Shown here one piece after another: positions 47,896 through 57,466 of a DNA stretch of 64,000 nt (position 1 is its first letter; the number at the start of each line of letters is the position of its first letter). The notes under the pieces were generated by a model. The model had not been told where the DNA came from. It was given only the letters and a program-made list of their open reading frames with translations, and ran no database searches. The stretch is from Schistocephalus solidus. Taxonomy: Eukaryota; Platyhelminthes; Cestoda; Diphyllobothriidea; Diphyllobothriidae. Made by a program: the position numbers and the translations under genes. The DNA is taken from positions 17,267 to 81,266 of the forward strand of contig WEDG01000842.1 in NCBI GenBank assembly GCA_017591395.1, in the 5' to 3' direction.

Positions 47896-50800
47896 AAATA
47901 ATGAGAAGAGGTTATTGCGGAAGCTATATGTTTAACGTCTTTGCGCTTTAAAAGCAAGCAAGATTCCATCGTTTGTGGTGGGTTTTATACGGAGCCTCAG
48001 TATTTATGGCTTCTGAACTTGTGAGCGGTCTACTGGCCCCACAGTTATTCATGCAGAATGCACTACGTTAGGCGAGTTAATCGCTGTCCTGCTGCTCAGT
48101 GCCTTTTTCTTTGCCTATTTGGCGGGGGGCTGGCGTTGAGTTATCAACGTAATTGATCTCATCGACAGTGCCATTGTGGGTGCCTACTTTCCTATCGGGC
48201 TGGCAACCTCTGTTATCGGTGTTCAAAAGTGTCTTAGTGCATGCCTGATAGGATGTCTTGCTGGCTTGCGTTCTCTATGGTCTCCCCTACAGCTTATTGA
48301 CAGTACGTATTTTAACAAACCTTGTCGATTATTCTTACAGTATTCAGATTTGGGAACAATACCCGATAAAACTTCAACTAATTACAGCTCAGAAAATTAG
48401 GGCCGAAAGCTGGTTTCCAGGAAATTGAGGCTCTTTCTCACACTTCTACTATAAGAAATGAGAAACACAAATCAAACCATCAGAAACTAAACATCTGTCG
48501 CGTTAAATAATATTTTTGTGGTCAGCTTAAGTTACTAGTCCCACTAACATAGCAGGTCTCAGGATCCACTTTCAAGGGTTGTTTTACTGAACCGAAGTCT
48601 TAGCGGAAGAAACGTACAGCGTGTTGTTGCCCTTTTGGCAGATGTCTGCGGTGTATTTGGCCCGCAGTATTCGCTTAACAAGCACTTTTTAGTTTGCCAC
48701 TTCGCACGGATTCGAAATAATTTCTAGTTCTGTTGTATGCTCCCTTTATTTAGCCTTGAATAACTCAGTGGATAATTGCGTTTGTTAAGTTTTCCTGCAA
48801 ATGTCCCAAAATTTCCATAAGCAGAAATTAATTAAAATGCTAGTTGACTTTCCTGCTAACATCAAACTTATATGCTGCTTGCCATTATGGACGCTAGATT
48901 GTGACTGTTGCTAAGTCTCATAAACTGCGCTAGTGTCGTTAAAGCCCTCAATTGCGCGTAATTGTCGCTTTTGTGTTGGGTTTTGAGCCTAACTGACATT
49001 TTTTCGTGGATACTCAGATACTCCACGGTCCACTAACAATAACTGCTGATGGTAGTAGTCTATTTTGTGTCTAAAAACCGACTCAGTGAACTGCTTAAAT
49101 AGCGCCGCGTCAGCCAGGGGAGACTTGTGTGGGCTGGGTAATCACATAAGTTACAACAGAGTTACAACCAAGCTCAGAGCTTTTAGTACACTTCCATTAA
49201 TTGCTGTGTTGTGTTCTCAGAACCTAATAAATTTCATTGGTGTCTTATATCAAATAAACTGTCGTGGATTATTCCAGTTACAGTGCCTGTTTGGATTTTG
49301 GGGTTTTACGTATCATCCACCTGATTTGTCTGTGGCATCTTCTGGTTATAAACTCCCGAGTTAAGGCAGGTGTTAGGAATTTCTCAATCGCTAGCTTCAT
49401 GAATGCTTATGTTACCTTTTTGCTGACTTGCAAAAGTAGGCGAGTCCGACAACACTGGAATTGTTTGACAGGGGCTCACCGAAGATAGAGCTACGTGTGC
49501 TCGAACCAAAAAGGCATACAGAATAACTCGAAGAATAACAACCTCAGAGAAACTAATCTGTGGAACTTGTTAAAATTAACTTGAAGATGACCATTAACTT
49601 ATTGGTGATGCGGTTTTTTAGCGATCATTCTTTGACGTATGTATATTTCAATACGCCTAGAAACCCCGAGAAACTGAAAGGAGTGTATAGATAAGCCGAA
49701 CCTCTCAAATACACATCACCAATTAGCTGAATTTGGAAAATCACGCGTTTCGGATTTGATCAATTACTTGTGTTGTGAAGGTGCCTAAGCAAAGTGTCGT
49801 ATTCGATGACGCTCTCCAGTACAAATTTGGAACGTCAAATGAGCCAACTATCTTTCCCCGAAATGCTCATCGAATCGTTTAACCAGTACGGGTGTGGTCA
49901 GATGTTGACGAACCTGTGAGACCCGGATAATCGCATGGAGGAGTAGTTGATTTCTGGGCAAGTACAATTCTTGGACTAATAACCCCGTGTTATGAACTAG
50001 CACAGCACGCACTCCATTTCAAATTATCGTGGTTACATTTTCATACAGGTTACTATAGAAGGGCGTTGCAAAGTCCTAAATGATACATAGCTAGAGGCGT
50101 GATATCTCTGAAAGTTCCCTATATTCAACTGATGCCCCAGCATCTTTACCGAAAAAGGCCAGTGAACGACCAACAAGGGAAGCGCGGAAATGAAACCTAA
50201 CTTGAATTACTATGCATTTCTGGTGTATCCGCAGAACCCATCACACTGCTGAGTAAACTGAGGATTGGAGTATCATATGAGTCAAGGATGACAATTTGCC
50301 CATATTTCATACACCCAAATTACCCATTACCAGTTGGTCTAAAATCTAGCGCAAACTTATTAGACTGCTTCGCCGTAACTCACCTCCAAAATATGTAGCT
50401 GTGGCTCCGTGTCGGGTGGTTTCTTTAGCTCACTTCCTAGCAGCTAAATTGGATGAAATTTCCCTGGGTGACTATCATAAGTAACTTTCGACGAACCATG
50501 TCCTACTGCAAGTTTAGGCGTGAAAATAGCAATACTATGCCAACTAGTCATTTTTGGATATGCGTATTCGTGAGGAAGATAACTACAGGCAACGTTTTGA
50601 TCCCAAAACACCATCTTTGCTTGTTGCCCAAAAGTGGCGATGTTGTAATATCCAGGACCGTCACAACCAATTGCATGGGCAATAGGGACAGCGCTGTCTC
50701 ACCCACCCTTTCAGCGCATAATCTCATTCAATTTGCTTGAGTAAAGTTTGACGTTGGTATATTAGAGGGCCAAGGAGGGAGGCTTTTACGACCTGGATTT

Positions 50801-53239
50801 AGCGTCTAGTTTCCTCGCCATAGCCACCTCAACACTGCTTCTAAATATCACCGCCTTGACAGTCGCTCCTTCAAAGTTTTCTAACTGCCAAAATAACTAG
50901 ATCCTCCTCTTGCCTTTAGGTCACACTACAAAGGCCTCAACTTAACGGTATTTATGGCACTCTTACCAATACCAGATCTAAGACCCTATTTTCCTACGAG
51001 GCTTCTTTTGAATGGGGCGAGTAACTAGAACGTTGTTTCATACCTATGCTTTAGTTCAGCCCCGTCAATGGTTACGTGCACGCCTATTTCCAGTCATCCT
51101 GAATGGGGTTCTGACTTTAGGAATTGGTGTACGATAAAATATAGAGGTAATGTTTACGCACTTCTGCTGCATTACAGGTAATTTAACGCCCAAGTCGTGG
51201 CTGCATCATCTCCAGGAATAATGAACCTCGTCACTCGTGACAGACTTTGACTTTCGATTGATGCACAATATTTCCTAAAAGGGTCTTGGATACTGGAATG
51301 TATGAGTGCGCCTATGATCTTGACAGATCTGTGCTTGTTTTCTTTCCAAAATTGAAAGGGATTTAGGACCCCCGAACCTTATTTCTCCTGGTGAACGGCA
51401 AAACGACTGACATCGGCTGAATTAGTTATTTTATCAGTGTAGTTTATGTGAATGTCACCCAAATCCGGAGTTTCGGTGCTCTTGATACAGCACTATCAAG
51501 AGACGAGAGGCTACAGTCTTTTTTGGTTAATTTCCCGTCATTGTACAACCATCCAACTTATTATTGCGCATGATTTTATCAGTAGTTGTCTTCTTATTAC
51601 TACGTAACCGTCCACAAAAGCATCAAATCTGGGCTCCAAGGCAAAACAGAATTGCCTCGTATTCCATTCTTCAATCAAGATGGATCGGTGAACACCAGTC
51701 CCATGTGAACTTGTTAATTAACATACTTCAGTTACTTGGTTGCTAGCTACTTTACCAGCGCACTCACCAGAGTAGTCTGAAATGTGAATAATTTGAACGA
51801 AGTTCTTCTCCTGCACCGTCTGCCCTTAGCGTCATTTTTTTAGAAAGCTGAACTGCAGCTTGTCGATTCTTTTATTTTGCTTCCTATTGGGGATAGTCTT
51901 AATTATTGGTTATCATTGAGAGACCACTTTGCGTATATATTTTTACGTTTGACGAGTCGCAGTGTGCTGAGCTAGTTAATGCTGTCTTCAGTCAGTAATT
52001 GAAATAAAACAGAAAACGCCAAATAGGAAACTGGGAACGAAGGAACACCCTGGAGTAGGGCTTTACTTATGTTATACTTGGCGTATCGGAGCTAAAATAT
52101 GAAAAGGGACAGCAATGGGGAAATAGAATGGGTCAGAATGATAAAGTAGTACGCCAGTTTACTGCTACAGTAACAGTGATCTTCGTGTGAAAACACTTCA
52201 GGCGCAGGCAGAAATAAATAATCTTTGCTCCAAGCTTATTGGCACGACACGCAGACTATAAAGGAGGAAAAAACGCAAACGATAGAATAAGACACAGGTA
52301 GTGTGCAGTCAACAACTAGCACGGGGCATTTTCCGACAACTGCTTTGGTTTTACAGAAGCTTATTTTCGCGTGAGTGCGTCTGGGGTTCCATCTGTCATA
52401 CATTAAGTCAGCAAGATATAGTTTCAGTGTGCTTCTGATATGAACTGTCTCCTTCTGAGCATATTACGGCTTCTCCTGGTCGACCGCACCTCCAAACTAG
52501 AGACATCTGCTAGTGACGCAATAATACTAGCTCAGCAAATGTAAGCTGGTCTGTGGCCTCGTCTCTTTGAATTCTTACCCAGGTTAGTGTCACCACCGTG
52601 GTGCCCAACTGTAAAATGAACAGAGGTGGTCAATCCAGACCTATAATAATGCTGCAACCGGTATCCAGGAGTGCGTCCTAGGATACAGTGACTGCTAGAG
52701 GGCCTAGCCGCCGACGACCGGGCATAGGCTGTAGCGGTTGTTGACTAGAAAAGCAATGGTGCTGGAAGATATAAATGAAAGGTGACACCTTTTTTCTGCC
52801 ACTTACGCAACCGCGTGACACTAATGCGAGGTATGGCAAGTGACACCGAAGCAAGCGATTTCGTATCTTAGAGAGCTGACTTATTTCCTCCTTCATTAAG
52901 CCATCTACGTTTTTTCTTGCCAAGTTTCCAGTCAGGTTTATATTTGTTTCTTTTCACTAACTGTTAGACAGATAGTGTCATTGACACATTCTATGCCCGA
53001 AATATAGGCGTATTGATCTACGTTGTCATCACTTTGTAAAACTCTTGCGAGATTTAACATTTGGCCATACTGGTCGTTCACTATCTACTCAACCCATGCT
53101 CCTTTCACCGCATGTGCAAATTGCCAGCTAGCATCTTCACGGTTTTCGTGTTCGCTTTGACCTACTGCTCTCTTATTTTCACCTTTGATTTATCTAACTT
53201 CACAGCTATTTCAAAGACGGCCTTGATATATGTCCCTTC
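47896..53239. other. Upstream flank of ARL5, unassigned
   Basis: About 5.3 kb of AT-rich DNA without a convincing gene. Short frames at 48,176, 49,065, 50,453 and 53,061 have no family features; the last overlaps ARL5 exon 1 in another frame. The ARL5 promoter should lie near the right end, but I see no defined element. Confidence 0.4.
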
Positions 53240-53494
53240 ATGGGCCTTCTCTTCTCGAAAATATGGAGTTATTTTCGTCCTGAGGGCACAAAACTTGTTA
53301 TTGTGGGCCTTGACAACGCCGGAAAGTCAACTATACTATATCAATTCGTGCTGAATGAGGCCGTACAGACATCGCCGACCATTGGCAGCAATGTTGAAGA
53401 ATTCAAGTGGAGAAATTTGCACCTTGTTATGTGGGACCTGGGCGGCCAGGAGTCGCTGCGATCAACCTGGAGCACATATTATGCCGGGTCTGAG
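53240..53494 (+). CDS. ARL5: ARL5 exon 1
   Basis: 85 codons from the ATG to ...STYYAGSE, then donor GTATTA. It carries the myristoylation glycine, the P-loop, switch I and WDLGGQE. The start is fixed by the [10 protein letters not shown] match to the family N-terminus. Confidence 0.95.
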
Positions 53495-53863
53495 GTATTA
53501 AGCCCCTTCCATTTGCCTTTCCTAACAAGTCTATTTAGTTTGTTATTTTAGTGATTGACAGCACTGACCGAGACCGACTGCCAATTTCAAAGTCCGAACT
53601 CTACAACATCTTGGCGTCAGAGGTACCGTTGCCTTTGCACGTTAGCAATCTAATACCATTCATTTTAGGACCTACGAAAGGCCAAAATATTGATTTTTGC
53701 CAACAAACAGGATGTGAACGGCTGCATGTCGGTAGTCGAGGTTGGCCACAAGCTGAATCTGACATCCATAAAAGACCACCCTTGGCATATACAAGCCTGT
53801 TGTGCCCTCACTGGCGAAGGGTAAGAACTAATCACGTATTTATGTTGAGCGCTTGCCCATCCA

Positions 53864-53902
<39 letters not shown>

Positions 53903-54598
53903 GAAGACGGGAAGGCGTTCTCTGGGACCAGAATTTTATTCATTCGACGTTTCGAACTCTCACGCGAGCCCATCGTCAAGGAATAAAAGACTGTACAGCT
54001 CACTGCTTATTTAACTCACCTCTGCCGAGTATGACCTTCATCAGCGCCATTGATTTGTTCGCGCAGGGCCTGATATGCAGCTGGCAGATCGATATGTCTA
54101 TCGATCGATTCTGCGGTCGAGTGCCACGATTCCTGCAGCAGGCGTGAAATTCGGTCGTCTAACTGGCCTAATATTCTCACGCTGCCAAAGTCAAAGTCGT
54201 GCTCTACCGAGGATGCGTGAGCGGCTACCAAGGAGAGTTTATCCTTCCTTCTCACAGCGAGCTCGTGCTCGTGCATTCTCGTGCAAACCCCTTTGCCGGT
54301 TTCGCCAACATAATTTGCTCGACCACAACGGCAGTCTATCCGATAAATGACGCCGGATTTTCGGTTGAGGGGATTGGGTCTTTAGGTTGCATGAGTTGCC
54401 GGCGGATTGTCGCTTCCGGTCTGTGAGCCACGCCAATCCCAAATTCGCTCACTAGTCTAGCAAATTCTTCGGATACACCAGTTATGTAAGGTATTGCATG
54501 CCAGTACTTCGGTTTTGGCTGCCCCTGGTCCCAGAGAACGCCTTCCCGTCTTCTTCTATACAATTACCTGGGCCTCGCATATTCTCGAACATTCGGAA

Positions 54599-54690
<92 letters not shown>

Positions 54691-57466
54691 AGTGTGGGGC
54701 TCACCGATCTGCTTAAGGAAAATGTATGTTCCGTTGTGCCCTGGAGATCATTTTAGAGCCCTCGCTGGCGATCCCATAGTGACCTGTAGCATTTGACTTT
54801 TAGGTTGAACCTTCGATGTCAATGGAGACCGGAATGGCCATTTCTCGCTTATTAGCCGTCATAAACCAGTCGGTTCCGCCTAAACATCATATGCAACACG
54901 TCGCTACGCAACCGCCTGCGAGGGCTCTAAAGTGAGCTCCAAGGCACAACCGAACATGCATGTTCCTTAATCAGATCGGTGAGCCAATCACTATCATCAT
55001 ATTTCTGATTGCAGCCGATAAATCAATGAGCCCGTGGCTCAATGGTTGCTCGTTCGATTCAATTATCAAAGGTCACGGGCTCAAATCCCAGGTGTTCCAC
55101 ACTTGGGATTGGGTATGACTGGCTGATGATAGCTCATAAGCCAGAAATGCCCATTCTGGTCTGCCTTGTCTTTGTCTGTTCCACCTTATGAGCATATATA
55201 TATATATATATATATAATGGCCCCTCGGAAAATCTAGTACTCGCGAATGTTCAAGTTGGTCACACCAACCCGTTGTCAGACTAAATGAGCAGAGGAGAAC
55301 GTGAAATGGGCAGACTAGAGCAGCTTGTGCGACAAGACAGACAGACAACTGGTGTGAGCGGGAGGGGCGCATAATTACTGTTGGATTTGGGCCGGGTGGG
55401 TAAGAGGAAGATGTCGGTTCAATGCGATTGCAGACGGTAGACTTAACGGTCGATAATGTGAGATGGAGCAGTGGTCAGTAAGCCGATGTTGAAGGTGTGG
55501 GAGTTTCAGCTGTGTTTCGCCGTTTCGGGGGGTTTTTGGCAAGTCAGTGAGACTCTACATGGTCCAGCATAGATTGGCGGCTGTTGTTAGGTCGTGGGCG
55601 CAGGTCATTGGGCCAGTCTCACAGGCCTCCTTAATGAGCATCCAGATCGGCATGGCGGTTGATGTTGGTTGTGCTATAGTGCCCGTCCTCGAGGAATTCT
55701 CGTGCCTATGATGTTAACCATTGCAACCACTTCGGTGCCGTCCTTATTGAAGCGATGTTGGACCTCAAGGGTATGCTCAAACACGTGTGACAATTGATCA
55801 CGACAGTGAATGCCCAGTGCAGATGAATGTCTCTTATCTTTTGACGCAGTTGCCTTATTCACTTCCATACCGCATGACTTAGCAATTGACTGCGTAGCGC
55901 CAACGTTGAGTTTCCTTCCCATAAATTTGCCTCACGTCCATTCCGATCCGGTCTACCTGAAATAGACGGTCTTCTCATTTCGCGCTGGCTTCCTCATATG
56001 TGGATTGGAGACCATTTTCCCTTTTGAAAATAATAGACTGTATTATAAATGGTAAATTTTGTTTTGTAGATGACCTCATTTGTCGATCAGCCCAGTTAAT
56101 ATTTTCACGTAAGGGGATTCCATTAGGTGGTTTACGGTAGCGTCTAAGCAGCTATGACGTTCAAACTAATCGCTTGCTTTAGACTTTCTTTATTCCACGC
56201 ACAGGCGCTCAAAACCCATAGGTTACTTACTTTTGTAGAATATTCTGAACTTTTATTGTGCATCTGTTTACTAACTTTCGTCATCGGAACAGTGGGTCTT
56301 AGTGCAATTTTGTAAGCTGTTTGCGGAGCTCCATTTGTGAAAAATAGAGTGTGGTTACTCTTGTACTATAAAACAACTTCCGAGTGTATGCCTTACGGTG
56401 TGCGAGGGCACCCAGTCTGTCAAACTCTGGTCTCAAAGTATATTCCTTTCATTAAAAGTAAAAAACCTCAGTTGAATCGTTCCGACGATTCTGTGTACCG
56501 TAACATAACTCAGTCACATGTCTGGGCTAACAACGGAGAGAATTTTATCTTCAACTTTATGAACTATGACTTCTCCCGGAGCCCAAATATGGTTTAGCAC
56601 ATAGGCGCGCTATTTACATGCTGAGAGTACTGTTTGGTTAAGGAAATTCTTTTTTCCAAACGTTCAAAAAGTCGAGGCAAAGCATCCGACAGTTCGACCG
56701 TCGATTACGACGAGGTCCACCGTATGCTCCATGGAAGGGTGGTGCATAGACGATGACTTGCGCTGCATCTACTGCACTCTCTTCTCCCCAACCTGAGCCC
56801 GGTGTCGTGACAGAGTCAATAAGACTGTAGATGGGAGAGGGCGCAGTTGGCTGGCGCGGCCGGAGCCGCCCCTGGGCGTACCACCACACCTGGCTCGGAT
56901 CCCACGGAGTGGGAGTGCTATAAAGGCCACATTAAGAAGGAGCCATTTCAGCCTGACTCTCAGTCCCCCAGTCAGCCACTACACAAAAAACACACATTGG
57001 GCTGGCCACGTGGTCCGAGTGTTCCCGTTAGTTGGCAACCTTCCAAGCCACAACTTTTAGCGCACCGTGATCCGCCTATTTGCGTCATCTACATCTACTC
57101 GGCGTTTCCCTGGCGTTGACAAAAAGATTGTACAGGTGTGACCATAAGTCGCATGAGAAGGTTAAAAGGATGCAATACCTTCTTACATGGTGTTGATTAT
57201 AGGGATGAAATTTAAAATTTGACTTCTATTTTGCTTCCTCAACATTGGAAGTTTTTTTTTAATCTAATAACCATTTAGTATGTAACGCAACTCTTGCGAT
57301 CGTCCCTCCCCCACTTTCTCCCCACCTAATTGTGTGCCCTCTTAGTCGTGCTAATTATTATCGTTTATTTCACTGTCCGTTTTCCTTTGTCTGCAAGCTT
57401 CTGACCTTCCTCTCTTTCAGACTCACCCAGGGACTCGAATGGATAGCCGCTCAGTCCGGAAAGTAA
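53240..57466 (+). CDS. ARL5: ARL5-type Arf-like small GTPase, four exons
   Basis: Predicted Arf-like GTPase of the trans-Golgi; ARL5 in animals recruits the GARP tether for endosome-to-Golgi traffic. Exons: 53240-53494, 53539-53622, 53669-53820, 57421-57466. All introns are GT-AG, and the joined frame has 178 codons (human ARL5A has 179). Gly2 in MGLLFSKIW suits N-myristoylation. Motifs: GLDNAGKS (23-30), Thr47 in [18 protein letters not shown] (65-71), NKQD (125-128) and CCALTGEG (157-164) in place of SAK. The long [11 protein letters not shown] match separates ARL5 from ARF and ARL1. The P-loop ends in Ser (AGKS) where vertebrate ARL5 has Thr; this is compatible with binding Mg-GTP. The last exon ends [11 protein letters not shown]. 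No broken motif. Intron 3 is full of mobile DNA. Confidence 0.94.
53495..53538 (+). other. ARL5 intron 1, 44-base micro-intron
   Basis: GTATTAAGCC...CTATTTAG, 44 bases, the same length as Rab intron 2. Confidence 0.92.
53539..53622 (+). CDS. ARL5: ARL5 exon 2
   Basis: 28 codons, [20 protein letters not shown] then LYNILASE, donor GTACCG. The acceptor is ...aagtctatttag. A second AG 12 bases later (ttttag) would break the frame, so the first is chosen. Confidence 0.93.
53623..53668 (+). other. ARL5 intron 2, 46-base micro-intron
   Basis: GTACCGTTGCC...CATTTTAG, 46 bases. Confidence 0.92.
53669..53820 (+). CDS. ARL5: ARL5 exon 3
   Basis: Acceptor cattcattttag, 152 bases. Encodes [20 protein letters not shown], then a block ending [19 protein letters not shown] with the last Gly codon split (GG|A). 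Donor GTAAGA. Confidence 0.94.
53867..53899. repeat. (AT)n microsatellite, left of Penelope-like element
   Basis: 33 bases of pure AT alternation directly abutting the 36-base inverted repeat. Confidence 0.95.
53896..54560 (-). mobile_element. Penelope-like element fragment with GIY-YIG endonuclease domain
   Basis: Minus strand. The first frame (54,336-54,563) carries [20 protein letters not shown] and QLMQPKDP, the region after the RT in Penelope-like elements. After one frameshift near 54,345-54,360, a second frame reads [20 protein letters not shown], then [20 protein letters not shown], and ends in a stop at 54,014-54,016. GVIY...YVGETG with the following R and EH residues is the GIY-YIG nuclease signature of these elements. 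The RT itself is absent. The fragment is bounded by a perfect 36-base inverted repeat (53,896-53,931 and 54,525-54,560). It is followed by a hammerhead remnant at 53,932-53,990. Confidence 0.85.
53932..53990 (-). ncRNA. Hammerhead ribozyme remnant of the Penelope-like element
   Basis: Minus strand. Stem I strand TTTATTC (53,987-53,981), core C-T-[T]-GACGA (one extra T against CTGACGA), stem II region TGGGCTCGCGTGAGAGTTC, GAAAC (53,953-53,949), palindromic ACGT stem III, cleavage triplet GTC. Then GAATGAA pairs with the first strand (seven pairs, one of them G-T). The extra T in the core and weak stem II pairing suggest loss of activity. Hammerheads are known in Penelope-like elements, so the class itself is not new. 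Confidence 0.7.
54598..54687. repeat. (TA)n microsatellite, 90 bases
   Basis: Alternating TA with a single TATG interruption near 54,623. Lies between the Penelope-like fragment and the inverted SINE pair. Confidence 0.95.
54688..55003 (-). mobile_element. SINE copy 5 in an inverted (head-to-head) pair
   Basis: Left arm (54,688 on): GATAGTGTGGGGCTCACCGA, TCTGCTTAAGGAAAATGTA, GTTCCGTTGTGCCCTGGAGA. The right arm (55,003 leftwards, minus strand) has the same order: GATAGTGATTGGCTCACCGA, TCTGATTAAGGAACATGCAT, GTTCGGTTGTGCCTTGGAGC. Similarity extends about 120 bases per arm. The right-hand minus copy continues into the SINE body at 54,827-54,871 (GACTGG, TTTATGA, CGGCT-AATA-AGCGA, GAAA, TGGCCATT, CCGGTC), with two core changes but stems I and III kept. 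The pair could fold into a long hairpin. Confidence 0.6.
55027..55217 (+). mobile_element. SINE copy 6 (best tRNA head and hammerhead-like body)
   Basis: Head: GAGCCCGTGGCTCAATGGTT gives an A box (TGGCTCAATGG), and GGTCACGGGCTCAAATCCCA gives a B box (GGCTCAAATCC), with GTGGCTCAATGG near-ideal for RNA polymerase III. Body (55,117-55,161): GACTGG, CTGATGA, T-AGCT-CATA-AGCC-A, GAAA, TGCCCATT, CTGGTC. Stem I GACTGG/CTGGTC has six pairs (two G-U), with one pair (A-U) changed relative to copy 2 (G-U). The tail CTTGTCTTTGTCTG is followed by GAGC and a (TA)12 run. Confidence 0.75.
55218..56681. other. Unassigned part of ARL5 intron 3
   Basis: Moderately GC-rich and unlike the surrounding AT-rich DNA. 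A minus-strand frame at 55,674-55,922 ([20 protein letters not shown]) and another at 55,073-55,372 are open, but I cannot assign them. Probably part of an unidentified mobile element. Confidence 0.35.
56682..57071 (-). repeat. R1 repeat, antisense in ARL5 intron 3
   Basis: Near-complete R1 on the minus strand. It starts ATCACGGTGCGCTAAAAGTT (57,071 leftwards), then has ATGGCTCCTTCTTAATGTGG, GTGTGGTGGTACGCCCAGGG and CCACCCTTCCATGGAGCATA, and ends GACGGTCGAACTGTCGGATG at 56,684. Solo copy, i.e. a LINE-Z insertion truncated within its 3' UTR. Confidence 0.75.
57421..57466 (+). CDS. ARL5: ARL5 exon 4 (last 15 codons)
   Basis: Acceptor cttcctctctttcag. The first A completes the split glycine, then [14 protein letters not shown] and TAA at 57464-57466. 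LxQGLEWxxxQ is the expected C-terminal helix of ARL5, and phase and length fit. Too short for any ORF listing. Confidence 0.9.

Larger units (their letters stand above)
53821..57420 (+). other. ARL5 intron 3, 3.6 kb, packed with mobile DNA
   Basis: Donor GTAAGA, acceptor tcctctctttcag. Contains two AT tracts flanking a Penelope-like fragment, an inverted SINE pair, SINE copy 6 with a TA tail, a ~1.4 kb unassigned part and an antisense R1 copy. Confidence 0.9.

Noticed and set aside
53061..53354. 97-codon frame over the ARL5 start
   Set aside because: Out of frame with the ARL5 coding sequence. Its hydrophobic composition is a shadow of the real exon and the upstream AT-rich DNA.
53539..53555. 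Alternative ARL5 exon 2 acceptor at ttttag (53,550)
   Set aside because: Using it would break the phase-0 junction and delete FVIL of the expected beta strand. The acceptor at 53,538 gives the family-consistent [11 protein letters not shown].
54494..54796. Ile/Tyr-repeat proteins at TA tracts
   Set aside because: Translation of dinucleotide microsatellites.
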